Under the pieces are notes generated by a model, which ran no database searches, had not been told where the DNA came from, and saw only the letters and a program-made list of their open reading frames with translations. 64,000 nucleotides of DNA from Paenibacillus ginsengarvi (GTDB lineage: Bacteria > Bacillota > Bacilli > Paenibacillales > NBRC-103111): NCBI RefSeq assembly GCF_003626695.1, contig NZ_RBAH01000014.1:62001-126000 (forward strand), read 5' to 3'. Within the stretch, counting starts at the first letter, position 1, and every line of letters begins with the position of its first letter. The translations under genes and the position numbers were made by a program. This document shows, piece by piece, positions 62,668-64,000 of this stretch.

Positions 62668-63027
62668 CTACGCCCATTTCGACGCCCACAGCTTCATGCT
62701 TTTAATAATCGGATGCAGATCTTGTCCCTTCGGCGTTAGCGTATATTCGACCGTTACCGGAACGGTTGGGTACACCTTACGCTCCAGCACGCCCTTCTCC
62801 TCCATATGGCGAAGCGTGTTCGTCAGCGCCGTCGGGCTGATGTTATGAATGCGCCGCTGCAGCTCGCCGAACCGCTTCGTCCCTCCAAACAGCTCGCGCA
62901 GGACGAGGAACGCCCATTTGCCGCCGATGACGTCAAGCGTCTTCTCGATCGAGCACTCGATGCATACGGGCTCCTTCGGCACGTAGCCGGCACGGGGCGT
63001 CCCGGTCTCTTCCTTCAGCTTCTCCAT
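62668..63027 (-). CDS. HxlR-family transcriptional regulator
   Basis: About 119 residues. The HxlR winged helix follows the conserved Cys segment CIECSIEKTLDVIGGKWAFLVLREL, with RIHNISPTALTNTLRHMEEKG and the wing. Cys in this place can sense electrophiles or oxidants, as in HypR and YodB, though here it is only a possibility. The ATG at 63027 has GGAG eight bases upstream; the ATG at 63033 directly abuts it. The gene is divergent from an aldo/keto reductase gene across a 153-base gap. Confidence 0.9.
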   Translation of the reverse strand: MEKLKEETGTPRAGYVPKEPVCIECSIEKTLDVIGGKWAFLVLRELFGGTKRFGELQRRIHNISPTALTNTLRHMEEKGVLERKVYPTVPVTVEYTLTPKGQDLHPIIKSMKLWASKWA

Positions 63028-63180
63028 CTTCATCTCTCCGTCTATAGTTAGTCAACTTTAGTTTAGTAACTCGTAACTATTTCACTTCTTTTAAAAGTGT
63101 ACCAGCTTTTTTTATAATAGAAAAGGATGCAAGACGGGCGAAAGCCCGTTTCCAACTTTTTCACGAGGAGTGATCCAGAT

Positions 63181-64000
63181 GAAATACCGCAAGCTGGCCC
63201 AAACCGGACTGAAGGTGAGCGAGATCAGTCTCGGCAGTTGGCTGACCTATGGAGGCTATGTCGAACGCGAAAACGCAGTTCAATCGATCCGCCGCGCGTA
63301 CGAACTCGGCATCAACTTTTTCGATACCGCAAACGTCTACGAGCGCGGAGCCGCCGAGCTGGTCGTAGGCGAAACGCTTAAGGAATATCCCCGCGAGTCT
63401 TATGTGCTCGCGACGAAAGTATTTTGGCCGATGGGCGACGGCCCGAACGACCGCGGCTTGTCGCGCAAGCACGTGTTCGAGCAGCTCCACGCCAGCCTGA
63501 AGCGGCTCGGCACCGACTATGTCGATATTTACTACTGCCACCGCTTCGATCCGGAAACGCCGGTCGCGGAAACGCTGCGCACGATCGACGATTTCGTCAG
63601 ACAAGGGAAGGTCTTGTACGTTGGCGTCAGCGAATGGACCGCCGCCCAAATGGCGCAAGCGCTCGGCACGGCGGACCGCTATTTGCTCGACCGCATCGTC
63701 GTCAACCAGCCCGTTTACAACATGTTCAACCGTTATATCGAGAAGGAAGTCATTCCGTTCGGCACGCAAAACGGGATCGGACAAGTCGTCTTCTCGCCGC
63801 TCGCCCAAGGTCTGCTGACGGGCAAGTACCAGTCCGCAAGCGATATTCCGGCGGACAGCCGCGCCGGGAAGCTGGAAGGCATGCGCAAGGCCATCACCGA
63901 AGAGAAAATAGCGAAAGTCGCAAAGCTGACCGAGATTGCCAACGAGTTGGATATTACGGTAGGCCAGCTCGCCATCGCCTGGATTTTGCGTCAGCCGAAC
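63181..64000 (+). CDS. Aldo/keto reductase (partial, runs off the window)
   Basis: The first 273 residues of an aldo/keto reductase. The catalytic tetrad is Asp49, Tyr54, Lys80 and His121 (FFDTANVY, LATK, YYCH). The segments NQPVYNMFNRYIEKEVIPF and FSPLAQGLLTGKY are typical of the YhdN/potassium-channel-beta-like group. It reduces aldehydes or ketones with NADPH. GAGGAGTGATCCAG precedes the ATG. It is divergent from the HxlR gene, so it may be under its control. The end lies beyond the window; no frameshift is seen. Confidence 0.92.

Overview
The window looks like chromosome of a spore-forming Firmicute of the Paenibacillaceae (Paenibacillus or Cohnella type). Evidence: moderately high GC, strong AGGAGG-type ribosome sites with frequent GTG and TTG starts, a YumC-type ferredoxin reductase beside an NDH-2, a 48-residue Sda sporulation checkpoint protein, membrane-bound AraC regulators next to carbohydrate ABC permeases, YhgE/Pip and many glycan-degrading genes. 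The genus is inferred from gene content and not from a database match. There is no rRNA, tRNA, CRISPR array, insertion sequence or prophage.

Layout. 1-2.2 kb: NamZ-type muramidase and a GNAT acetyltransferase (minus strand). 2.4-11.4 kb: membrane AraC regulator divergent from a sugar ABC importer (two permeases and a binding protein), then two more binding proteins without permeases and the tail of a degraded histidine kinase. 11.5-16.1 kb: two class C serine hydrolases flanking a histidine phosphatase, an SRPBCC protein and a DUF3995 membrane protein. 16.2-29.8 kb: glycan-degradation locus on the minus strand, with a GH29 fucosidase, an 1800-residue secreted heparinase-II/III-like protein, a dehydrogenase, a binding protein, a GntR regulator fused to a binding-protein domain, and a GH95 fucosidase. 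29.9-33.1 kb: small proteins, NDH-2 and ferredoxin-NADP reductase. 33.1-37.3 kb: a YtrA-type GntR operon with two ABC exporter modules. 37.4-38.1 kb: queuosine precursor transporter behind a probable preQ1 riboswitch. 38.2-42.4 kb: double-kinase hybrid sensor and a SARP-type response regulator. 42.6-44.5 kb: two methyltransferases, one fused to a MerR regulator, linked by shared operators. 44.5-44.9 kb: sda with a cluster of DnaA boxes. 45-51.7 kb: hydrolases, an ECF sigma/anti-sigma pair and YhgE. 51.7-52.5 kb: a long gene-free stretch with a structured RNA candidate and a dispersed repeat. 52.5-56.5 kb: nucleotidyltransferase and UvrA paralogue behind a LexA-like box. 57-59.6 kb: XRE regulator and ABC exporter. 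59.9-60.3 kb: 16-copy 9-bp tandem repeat before a small gene. 60.4-64 kb: penicillin-binding protein, then HxlR regulator divergent from an aldo/keto reductase cut by the window end.

The least ordinary parts are (a) the GntR/binding-protein chimera with its four-site operator array heading an operon that lacks permeases, (b) the LexA-like box in the promoter of the nucleotidyltransferase-UvrA2 pair, (c) DnaA boxes in front of sda, (d) a preQ1 aptamer overlapping the ribosome site of a queuosine-precursor transporter, (e) a MerR-methyltransferase fusion that appears to control both itself and a second methyltransferase, and (f) two intergenic copies of a ~210-bp repeat with internal inverted arms. 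All calls come from reading the sequence; no searches were run.
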